From: Chloroflexota bacterium
GTDB taxonomy: Bacteria; Chloroflexota; UBA5177; JANWHV01
DNA: 9,099 nt
NCBI GenBank assembly: GCA_025450375.1
Contig: JANWHO010000282.1
Location: 1 to 9,099, forward strand
Direction: 5' to 3'
Position numbers and translations under genes: made by a program. Of the stretch, positions 1 through 5,929 are shown in pieces. Position 1 is the first letter of the stretch; each line of letters begins with the position of its first letter. The notes below the pieces were generated by a model that saw only the letters and a program-made list of their open reading frames with translations, was not told the DNA's origin and searched no databases.

Positions 1-931
1 GCCTGGCTGAATTGAATTCATTCAGGAGCTCCCTGGCGGCACATACAGTGCCGTCGGGAACCAGGCCGATGCTCGCGGCGAGCGCTCCAACGACCTCTTC
101 CGTCCGGCAGCCGCGGGCGCGCGCCCCTTCCAACCCGTCGTCCGAGCTTCGTTTGGCCATTCTCTTGCCCGCCGCATCGCGCACGATTGGCACGTGTGCC
201 CAACTCGGCGCCTGGTAGCCAAACGCCTGGTAAAGCGCCATTTGGCGGGGAGTGGAGTCGAGCAAGTCGTCTCCCCGGATGACCTGGCCGATCCCCATCA
301 AGGCATCATCCACCACCACGGCCAGCTGATAGGCTGGGACGCCGCCGGCTCGCCAGATCACGAAATCATCCTGGCCCGACTTCAGGCCGAAACGGCGATG
401 GCCGGCGACAGCGTCAACAACGTCCTGATCCCCGCTGGTGACCGCGAAACGAAGGACGGGCTCACGGTTGGGGTGGGATCGGCGCCGACTGGCCCGAAGC
501 TCCGGATCGCGGCAGGCGCCGGTGTAACCGGCGCTTTCCTTCAGGGGGCCGTTCGGTGCGCTGGCCGCGATGGCGCCGTCCGCCCGACTGCAATAGCAGG
601 GGTAGGCAAGGCCGAGTTCCAGGAGCCAATTCAGATGATCGCGGTAGAGCGGCAGCCGATCGCTTTGCTGGTATGGGCCGCTTGGGCCGCCCACGTCCGG
701 CCCTTCATCCCAGTCAATCCCCAGCCATCTCAGATCTCGGACGATCCCCTCGGAAGCCCCAGGGCGGACTCTCGCCCGATCCAGATCCTCCAGCCGGAGG
801 ACGAATGAGCCGCCCCCGGATCGGGCAAACAGCCAGGCCAGCAAGGCGGTACGCAGGTTACCAAGGTGCAGGGGGCCCGAAGGGCTGGGAGCATAGCGGC
901 CGCGAGATGGGCAGGACGTCGATCGCTGCAT
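1..931 (-). CDS. gluQ: Glutamyl-Q tRNA(Asp) synthetase, 3' end cut by window edge
   Basis: The reading frame is open for 310 codons from ATG (929-931) to the window edge, so the C-terminus is missing. It resembles the catalytic half of glutamyl-tRNA synthetase without an anticodon-binding domain. The HIGH-type signature is HLGN at residues 22-25, preceded by RYAPSPSG (12-19). The KMSKS-type loop is RMAKR at 257-261. Zinc ligands match the GluQ-RS pattern: C112, C114, Y136 and C140. LRLEDLD (45-51) and the VVVDD segment around residue 205 are also typical. Family members activate glutamate without tRNA and attach it to queuosine at position 34 of tRNA(Asp). Already 310 residues, it is near or slightly above the usual length, so little should be missing. 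An in-frame TAG lies four codons upstream of the ATG, which fixes the start. No Shine-Dalgarno is visible. The function is confident; modification of tRNA(Asp) is inferred from the family. Confidence 0.93.
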   Translation of the reverse strand, partial: MQRSTSCPSRGRYAPSPSGPLHLGNLRTALLAWLFARSGGGSFVLRLEDLDRARVRPGASEGIVRDLRWLGIDWDEGPDVGGPSGPYQQSDRLPLYRDHLNWLLELGLAYPCYCSRADGAIAASAPNGPLKESAGYTGACRDPELRASRRRSHPNREPVLRFAVTSGDQDVVDAVAGHRRFGLKSGQDDFVIWRAGGVPAYQLAVVVDDALMGIGQVIRGDDLLDSTPRQMALYQAFGYQAPSWAHVPIVRDAAGKRMAKRSSDDGLEGARARGCRTEEVVGALAASIGLVPDGTVCAARELLNEFNSAR

Positions 932-937
932 GGGGTC

Positions 938-966
938 ATGCTACGAGACGGAGGGGAACGCGACAA
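938..966 (-). promoter_or_regulatory. Candidate sigma70-like promoter for gluQ, possibly leaderless
   Basis: On the minus strand TTGTCG (961-966) is followed after exactly 17 bases by TAGCAT (938-943). These match the -35 and -10 consensus at four of six positions each. The -10-like hexamer ends only six bases before the gluQ ATG, so transcription would begin at or beside the start codon. That agrees with the absence of a ribosome binding site. The element is inferred from pattern only. Confidence 0.4.
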
Positions 967-1081
967 CCACCTCGTGGGGCGTCAAGCGGTGTTTGATAGC
1001 GTGTTGTCCCGGGCCTCCAACCGCAGTCGGATGTATGTACCGAACGGTCCTTGACGCTCCACAAGCCGAAAGCAACCGTGG

Positions 1082-1087
1082 TAGCAT
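1082..1087 (+). promoter_or_regulatory. Candidate -10 element for the amidase gene
   Basis: TAGCAT lies 39 bases before the ATG at 1127, leaving room for a short leader holding the Shine-Dalgarno. The best -35 partner at 18 bases is TCCACA (1058-1063), four of six matches. A better-looking TTGACG at 1051-1056 is 25 bases away, too far for a normal promoter. The rest of the 195-base gap between the divergent genes shows nothing else I can support. Confidence 0.25.
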
Positions 1088-1126
1088 GAGGCCCGAGGCA
1101 CGACGAAGCGCGAGGGAGGATGCAGG

Positions 1127-2074
1127 ATGGCGGCGCGATCGATCCACTCCATACACGAGGGCCAATACCAACACTTTTGGGACAACGAGATCACTCCGGT
1201 TTTGACCGTCCATGAGAATGAGCCGGTCACCATCCAAACCCGCGACTCGGGGAACGGGCAGATTCCGCCTGGATCGGGGATCGACGCGGTCCTGAACCTC
1301 GATTTTTCTCGGATCAACCCAATCAGCGGCCCGGTAGCCATCCTGGGCGCGCGGCCGGGCGATGTCCTCCAGGTGGACATTCTGGAGATTACGACTCGGG
1401 ACTGGGGCTGGTCCGCCAATATCCCTGGTTTTGGTCTCCTGGCCGCCGACTACCCCGATCCATTCGTCCAGAACTGGCGCTTCGACCAGGACCGTGGCAC
1501 GGCCCAGTTCCGTCCGGGGATCGAGATTCCCCTGGATCCGTTTGTCGGGGTGATCGGGGTGGCGCCTAGTGAACCGGGCCAGCATGCTACCCTGCCGCCC
1601 CGGCAGGTGGGCGGCAACATGGACATTCGATTCATGCGCTCCGGCACGACGCTCTATGTGCCGGTCGAAGTGGAAAACGCGCTGTTTTCCCTCGGTGATG
1701 CCCATGCCGCGCAAGGTGATGGCGAGGTGTGCGGCACGGCCATCGAGACCGCCGCGAGCGTCACGGTCAATTTTTCCCTCCACCGGGATTTCACCTTGAC
1801 CCAACCAGCATATTCGCTTCCCGGCGCTCTGGTTCGCCGGGGGCGGGAGCAGGGCTATCACGCGACCACGGGCATTGGTCCGGATCTCATGGAGGCCTCG
1901 CGCGACGCGGTGCGCGGGATGATTGCGTACCTGGGACGGACGCGAAATCTCCCGCCGCTTGAGGCGTACACGCTCTGCTCGGTGGTGGGCGACCTCAAAA
2001 TCAGTGAAATTGTCGACGCCCCAAACTGGGTTGTCTCGTTCGTGCTGCCCCTCAACATCTTTGGTGGGCCATAG
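1127..2074 (+). CDS. Acetamidase/formamidase family amidohydrolase
   Basis: This 315-residue protein has the hallmarks of the FmdA/AmdA family across its length. NPISGPVAILGA (residues 64-75) is followed by RPGDVLQVDIL (76-86). The central signature is GGNMDIRF, then TLYVPVEVENALFSLGD and AHAAQGDGEVCGTAIE, which is nearly canonical. Family members hydrolyse short aliphatic amides such as formamide or acetamide to the carboxylate plus ammonia in the cytoplasm. No signal peptide is visible. A good Shine-Dalgarno, GGGAGGA (1114-1120), sits six bases before the ATG, fixing the start. Length is at the short end for the family (roughly 300-400 residues). The gene stands alone: it is divergent from gluQ and separated from the cox operon by about 290 bases, and no amide transporter or regulator is adjacent. 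Family assignment is firm; substrate is not determined by the sequence. Confidence 0.92.
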   Translation: MAARSIHSIHEGQYQHFWDNEITPVLTVHENEPVTIQTRDSGNGQIPPGSGIDAVLNLDFSRINPISGPVAILGARPGDVLQVDILEITTRDWGWSANIPGFGLLAADYPDPFVQNWRFDQDRGTAQFRPGIEIPLDPFVGVIGVAPSEPGQHATLPPRQVGGNMDIRFMRSGTTLYVPVEVENALFSLGDAHAAQGDGEVCGTAIETAASVTVNFSLHRDFTLTQPAYSLPGALVRRGREQGYHATTGIGPDLMEASRDAVRGMIAYLGRTRNLPPLEAYTLCSVVGDLKISEIVDAPNWVVSFVLPLNIFGGP

Positions 2075-2079
2075 AAGCA

Positions 2080-2103
2080 CCCCTTCCACCTTACCTCAAG
2101 GGG
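2080..2103 (+). terminator. Terminator-like hairpin after the amidase gene, no U tract
   Basis: CCCCTT (2080-2085) and AAGGGG (2098-2103) form a perfect six-base-pair stem with a 12-base loop, beginning five bases after the amidase stop codon. No run of T follows, so this is not a classical intrinsic terminator. It could be a 3'-end stabilising hairpin or chance. Confidence 0.25.
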
Positions 2104-2144
2104 GTCGGGAGGCCCTCTTCGGCGGGGAATCTCCAGATTCACGG

Positions 2145-2174
2145 TTGACGGACTCAGGGGCCAGTGGGTAGCAT
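2145..2174 (+). promoter_or_regulatory. Candidate sigma70-like promoter for the cox operon
   Basis: TTGACG (2145-2150, five of six matches to the -35 consensus) is followed after 18 bases by TAGCAT (2169-2174, four of six matches to the -10 consensus). Transcription from here would give a leader of about 185 bases before coxB. The site lies between the amidase stop and coxB and is the best promoter match in that gap. Confidence 0.4.
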
Positions 2175-2216
2175 AGGCAACAGCAACGGCGGGATCAGCC
2201 CCTCACCGCCGCGCCA

Positions 2217-2288
2217 GGCGGCTCGCCGCCGGCCGCGGAAGCCCCAACCGCGGATGGTGTCGTGCGGGCAGCAACCCGCTCCCGCATG
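2217..2288 (+). promoter_or_regulatory. Structured leader upstream of coxB with competing hairpins
   Basis: The 291-base gap 2075-2365 has no credible gene. Its central part is rich in inverted repeats: GGCGGC-TC-GCCGCC (2217-2230), then CCGCGG repeated after nine bases (2233-2238 and 2248-2253). TGCGGG (2263-2268) can pair either with CCCGC (2275-2279) or with CCCGCA (2281-2286); the second pairing extends by a G-U and a C-G pair to eight base pairs. The two pairings exclude each other, which would be compatible with a switch in the RNA leader. GC-rich DNA forms such repeats by chance, so this is tentative. Confidence 0.3.
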
Positions 2289-2365
2289 TGGAATTGATGA
2301 GCTTGACTGGACTTGCGGCGCCCCTCTGGATAGCGGCCGCATAGTAGAGAGGTTGCGATACGACC

Positions 2366-3400
2366 ATGAGCCTCGCCCGTGTCTCGGCCATCCTGGTGGT
2401 TATCTTCGTCCTGCTCAGCGCGTGGATTATCGTCACGCCCCTCACCGGCGCGCTGCCCGAGGCGACGGACCACGCGCAGAGCATAGACTTTCTCTTCAAG
2501 TTCATGCTGGTGGCCAGCGTGGCCGTGTTCCTCATCGTGCAAGGGTTTCTCCTCTACTTCTGCCTGCGCTATCGGCGGCGGAAGGATGAGCCCCTGGACG
2601 CCCTGGGGTCCGATATTCATGGGAACACGCGCCTGGAGATTGTGTGGTCCATTATTCCCGTGATCTTCTTGATTGTGTTGACGGCCATGAGCTTTAAGGT
2701 CTACGTCGACATCGTCGCCATTCCCAAGCAGGCATACATTATCAACGTTCAGGCGAGCCAGTTTCAGTGGGAATGCGACCACCCCAAGTACGGGATTACC
2801 GAGGTCGGTACGTGCCACATGCCGCTGGGCGTGGTCACGGTCAGATTGCATGCCCGTGATGTCATCCACTCCTTCTGGGTACCGGAGTTTCGGGTCAAGC
2901 AGGACGCGGTGCCGGGGTATCCGACCGAGATGCATTTCAAGACCATTCGGGTAGGCCAGTACCGCCTGATTTGCACCGAGTTCTGTGGGGTCGGCCACTC
3001 GCAAATGTATGCCAAGCTCTTCGTGATGACCCAGGCGAATTTCGCGGCCTGGGCGAAGCAGCAACAGCAAGCAAATTCGGGCTCGGCCAGTACCGCTAAC
3101 CTGTCCTTCAGTAAGGATATCGAGCCGATTTTCACTGCTCACTGCGCCGCCTGCCATATCGCGACCCATTTGGGGAACCTTGATCTCGGCACCTATCAGG
3201 GGCTGCTCAAGGGTGGGAATATCGTACCCGGGCCGATTATCAAAGCGGGGAATCACAAGGGAAGCGTGCTCTGGCAGATCACCGGGGCCACGGGACCGTA
3301 TCCCGGGGGGAATCGGATGCCGCTTGGCGGCCCGTACCTTTCGCCGACCGAGCTATCCAAGATTACCGCCTGGATCGATCAGGGCGCCAAGAACAACTGA
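2366..3400 (+). CDS. coxB: Cytochrome c oxidase subunit II with fused cytochrome c domain (caa3-type)
   Basis: This 344-residue subunit carries electrons from cytochrome c to subunit I on the periplasmic side. Hydrophobic segments lie at about 5-24 (signal peptide or anchor), 43-65 and 92-115. The cupredoxin domain follows with a complete CuA site: H168, C203, E205 (backbone ligand), C207, H211 and M214. After a Gln/Ser-rich linker (about 231-246), a fused monoheme cytochrome c domain begins. Its heme motif is CAACH at 260-264 and M318 is the probable axial ligand. The pattern of this domain, with LDLGTYQGLLKGG (272-284) and a WIDQGA end (336-341), resembles planctomycete-type cytochrome c domains. 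The aromatic patch reads QFQW (132-135), so the usual electron-entry Trp is Phe. It is the first gene of coxB-coxA-coxC-ctaB. The Shine-Dalgarno is weak (AGAGAGG, ending 13 bases before the ATG) and no better start is in frame. Confidence 0.96.
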   Translation: MSLARVSAILVVIFVLLSAWIIVTPLTGALPEATDHAQSIDFLFKFMLVASVAVFLIVQGFLLYFCLRYRRRKDEPLDALGSDIHGNTRLEIVWSIIPVIFLIVLTAMSFKVYVDIVAIPKQAYIINVQASQFQWECDHPKYGITEVGTCHMPLGVVTVRLHARDVIHSFWVPEFRVKQDAVPGYPTEMHFKTIRVGQYRLICTEFCGVGHSQMYAKLFVMTQANFAAWAKQQQQANSGSASTANLSFSKDIEPIFTAHCAACHIATHLGNLDLGTYQGLLKGGNIVPGPIIKAGNHKGSVLWQITGATGPYPGGNRMPLGGPYLSPTELSKITAWIDQGAKNN

Positions 3401-3413
3401 GATGGGGACCGTT

Positions 3414-3426
3414 GGGCAACCTGCCC
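3414..3426 (+). repeat. Small hairpin between coxB and coxA
   Basis: GGGCA (3414-3418) and TGCCC (3422-3426) make a five-base-pair stem with a three-base loop in the 67-base gap between coxB and coxA. No T run follows, so termination is unlikely. It may protect or separate the two cistrons, or be chance. Confidence 0.2.
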
Positions 3427-3467
3427 GGCGGTGGAGCGGAGAGCAGAGGGGTCGGGAGGTTCCTGGA

Positions 3468-5162
3468 ATGGCAGCAACGGCCTTGGGGCTGGATAGTCAC
3501 CACGACGCGCACGCCCAGCACGGCTCGCAGTCGTGGTTACGCCGGCATATCTTCAGCACCGATCACAAGGTGATCGGGATCAACTATATGCTCACGGGCT
3601 TCGTGTTCTTCATCGTGGCCGGCTTGTTGGCGGAGGGAATGCGGCTTAACTTGGCGCAGCCAGGGAGCAAGGTTCTGGCGCCCGACGTCTTTAATCAGTT
3701 TTCCACCGTTCACGGCTCCGCGATGATCTTCCTCTTCACCATCCCGTTCCTGGTGGGAGGTTTCGGCAATTATTTGATGCCGCTGATGATCGGGGCCGGA
3801 GACGTGGCATTTCCCCGCCTCAATCTGATTAGCTACTTGCTGTTCCCGCCGGGCGGGATCATCATGTTCGTGGGTTTCCTGTTTGGCGGAGCGGCGCAGG
3901 CTGGATGGACGTCCTACCCTCCGATCAGCACCCAGACCCCGTTCGGGCTGGCTCACGATTACGGGCAGATCTGCTGGCTTCTCAGCGTGATCGTGGTCGG
4001 CGTGTCGTCCACGATCACCGCGATTAACTTCCTGGTCACGATCGTGAATATGCGGGCGCCGGGAATGTCGTACTTCCGCCTGCCGTTGTTCGTGTGGGCG
4101 ATGTTGGTGACGGTCATTCTGACCCTGATCGTCACCCCGGCCCTGGCGGGCGGCCTCTCGGTGCAACTGATGCAGATTCTCTTTGGGGCGCCGTTCTTCG
4201 AGCCGAGCAAGGGCGGCAACGTCCTCCTCTGGCAGCATATGTTCTGGTTCTATTCCCATCCGGCGGTCTACATCATGATCTTGCCGGCCATGGGCATTGT
4301 CTCCGAGATCATTCCGGTGTTTTCGCGGAAGCCGATATTCGGGTACAAGGCAATCGCCTATTCGACCATGGCAATCGGCCTGCTGGCTTTCCTGGTCTGG
4401 GCGCACCATATGTTCACCAGCGGGGTGCAGCCCTGGCTCGAAGTCTATTTCATGATTACCACAATGATCATCGCGGTGCCCACCGGGATTAAGGTCTTTA
4501 GCTGGGTGGCGACCCTGTTCGAGGGGAAACTGCGGCTGGACGCCCCATTGCTGTTCGCTCTGGGCTTTGTCTCCACCTTTACCCTCGGCGGCATTACCGG
4601 GATCATGCTGGCCTCGGTGCCGGTCGACCTCCATGAGCATGGAACCTACTTCTTGGTCGCCCATTTGCACTATGTGCTCTTTGGCGGCAGCGTGTTCGGT
4701 ATCTTCTCCGGGATCTACATGTGGTGGCCCAAGATGACCGGGCGCATGCTGAACGAGCGCTTGAGCAAACTGCATTTCTGGTTCATGTTCATTTTCTTTA
4801 ACACCACCTTTTTCCCTATGCATATCGTTGGTCTCCTGGGGATGCCCCGCCGTGTGGCTGACTATGATCCGCAATTTGGAACCTGGAACCTGTTTATCAG
4901 TCTCTCGGCCTTCATTCTCGGCGCGTCCTTCCTGATCTTCATGTACAATGCGGCTAACAGCCTGGTACATGGAGAGAAGGCCCCCGCCAACCCGTGGGGC
5001 GGGCGTACCCTCGAATGGGCCACCGCCTCGCCGCCCCCGCACGGAAACTTCGCGACCGTGCCGGTGATTGATTCCCTTCCGTACGACTATACGGTGCCGG
5101 CCCCGTACTTCGGGGTCCGGGACGATGTCGCCCATATCGCTGGTTCATCCACCCATGAATAG
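3468..5162 (+). CDS. coxA: Cytochrome c oxidase subunit I, A2-type heme-copper oxidase
   Basis: This 564-residue integral membrane protein is the catalytic subunit that reduces oxygen to water and pumps protons. Low-spin heme ligands are H82 (in TVHGSAM) and H401. The high-spin heme ligand is H399. CuB ligands are H264, H313 and H314, with the cross-linking Tyr at Y268. The D-channel entry D112 (GAGDVAFPR) and N101 are present. The usual helix VI Glu is absent and replaced by the YSHPAV motif (262-267), which marks A2-type oxidases. The K-channel K342 and T339 (PTGIKVFSW) and the Arg pair R461-R462 are kept. The Mg site reads H391-G392 instead of His-Asp, an oddity. ATG 3468 is chosen because GGGAGG (3454-3459) sits eight bases upstream and the protein starts close to the family start. 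An in-frame ATG at 3402 has no ribosome binding site, and the frame extends further upstream only inside coxB. It ends 24 bases before coxC. Confidence 0.97.
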   Translation: MAATALGLDSHHDAHAQHGSQSWLRRHIFSTDHKVIGINYMLTGFVFFIVAGLLAEGMRLNLAQPGSKVLAPDVFNQFSTVHGSAMIFLFTIPFLVGGFGNYLMPLMIGAGDVAFPRLNLISYLLFPPGGIIMFVGFLFGGAAQAGWTSYPPISTQTPFGLAHDYGQICWLLSVIVVGVSSTITAINFLVTIVNMRAPGMSYFRLPLFVWAMLVTVILTLIVTPALAGGLSVQLMQILFGAPFFEPSKGGNVLLWQHMFWFYSHPAVYIMILPAMGIVSEIIPVFSRKPIFGYKAIAYSTMAIGLLAFLVWAHHMFTSGVQPWLEVYFMITTMIIAVPTGIKVFSWVATLFEGKLRLDAPLLFALGFVSTFTLGGITGIMLASVPVDLHEHGTYFLVAHLHYVLFGGSVFGIFSGIYMWWPKMTGRMLNERLSKLHFWFMFIFFNTTFFPMHIVGLLGMPRRVADYDPQFGTWNLFISLSAFILGASFLIFMYNAANSLVHGEKAPANPWGGRTLEWATASPPPHGNFATVPVIDSLPYDYTVPAPYFGVRDDVAHIAGSSTHE

Positions 5163-5186
5163 ATCTCAATACAGGAAGGATTGCGA

Positions 5187-5825
5187 ATGAGCGCCGGTAG
5201 CGCGGTGGTGCCCCAGCACCAGCGGGCCCAGACGAACACGGGCCTGAGTAACGGCTTTATCGGGATCATGTGCTTCTTGACCTCCGAGATGGCCCTTTTT
5301 GGCAGCCTCATTTTCATGTACCTCTACGTGCGCCGGGCCGCGCCGGTGTGGCCTCCGCTCATCCCTGGGCTGGCTCACGGGGTACACAAGTACTACGAAC
5401 GGTTTAACTGGCCGTTGCCCACCGTCAACACCGTAGTGCTTTTGAGCAGCGGCGTGACCATGCACTTCGCGTACCAGGCGTTGAAGAGGGGCAACACCCA
5501 GCGAACGCTCTTTCTCCTGGCCGTGACCCTCGTCCTGGGGATTGGTTTCTTGAGCGGCCAGGTCTATGAATATAAGCACCTGCAGGATGTCGCCTTCAGC
5601 GCCCAGACCTATGGTTCTACCTTCTTTTTGCTGACTGGTCTTCATGGCGCCCATGTGACCGGTGGGGTGATCTTTCTTCTCACGGTCCTAATTGGTACCC
5701 TAAGAGGGAAGTACCACCAAGGTAATGACATGGTCTTCCACGCGGCGACCCTCTACTGGCACTTTGTCGACGCGGTCTGGGTCGTGTTGTTCGCGCTATT
5801 TTACATAACGGTGCCTATCTCCTGA
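5187..5825 (+). CDS. coxC: Cytochrome c oxidase subunit III
   Basis: This 212-residue membrane protein is the third core subunit of the oxidase. It has about five transmembrane segments (roughly 22-48, 78-97, 106-123, 141-169 and 186-209), the short form lacking the first two helices of mitochondrial subunit III. Family signatures are the SE pair with E34 (the conserved helix Glu), NTVVLLSSG (81-89), GQVYEY (124-129), GLHGAHV (151-157) and YWHFVDAVW (190-198). AGGAAGGA (5173-5180) lies six bases before ATG 5187, which is preferred over the in-frame TTG at 5181 that directly abuts this Shine-Dalgarno. It follows coxA by 24 bases in the same operon. No subunit IV gene follows, unlike many bacterial cox operons. 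Confidence 0.96.
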   Translation: MSAGSAVVPQHQRAQTNTGLSNGFIGIMCFLTSEMALFGSLIFMYLYVRRAAPVWPPLIPGLAHGVHKYYERFNWPLPTVNTVVLLSSGVTMHFAYQALKRGNTQRTLFLLAVTLVLGIGFLSGQVYEYKHLQDVAFSAQTYGSTFFLLTGLHGAHVTGGVIFLLTVLIGTLRGKYHQGNDMVFHAATLYWHFVDAVWVVLFALFYITVPIS

Positions 5826-5884
5826 GAGCTGGCTGCCGCGAGGTGGCCGTCAGGCGCGCGAAGCAAGAGTACGGGGAGGAACCA

Positions 5885-5929
5885 ATGATCCGCGAGACGC
5901 GGCGCCAACCAGGACCATACAGGCTGTGA
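5885..5929 (+). CDS. Possible 14-residue leader peptide upstream of ctaB
   Basis: A tiny frame, MIRETRRQPGPYRL then TGA, starts at ATG 5885. It has one of the strongest ribosome binding sites in the window: GGGGAGGA (5873-5880), four bases before the ATG. Its TGA (5927-5929) overlaps the in-frame GTG (5926-5928) of ctaB as GTGA, while ctaB itself lacks a good Shine-Dalgarno. This suggests translational coupling, with ribosomes loaded on the leader restarting at ctaB. The peptide is Arg/Pro-rich but matches no leader I know. A sequencing frameshift that hides a longer ctaB N-terminus is an alternative. Confidence 0.3.
   Translation: MIRETRRQPGPYRL

Noticed and set aside
194..808. Open frame of 204 codons on the plus strand
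   Set aside because: It is antisense to gluQ, whose motifs and zinc ligands are intact on the other strand.
1051..1087. TTGACG and TAGCAT as one promoter for the amidase gene
   Set aside because: The spacer is 25 bases, outside the range for sigma70-type promoters, so only the -10-like hexamer is kept at low confidence.
941..2089. Open frame of 382 codons on the minus strand
   Set aside because: It lies antisense to the well-supported amidase gene, and its translation is charged and low in recognisable motifs. It is a by-product of GC-rich codon use.
2303..2345. TTGACT as a second -35 box near coxB
   Set aside because: No acceptable -10 hexamer lies 16-19 bases downstream.
2195..3256. Open frame of 353 codons on the minus strand over coxB
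   Set aside because: It is antisense to coxB with no ribosome binding site or recognisable motif.
3180..3467. Upstream extension of the coxA frame into coxB
   Set aside because: The extension overlaps coxB in another frame and is not family-like. ATG 3468 has a clear Shine-Dalgarno.
3537..5135. Open frame of 532 codons on the minus strand
   Set aside because: It mirrors coxA in full, and its product is dominated by His, Arg, Glu and Asp with no domain pattern. It is an antisense shadow.
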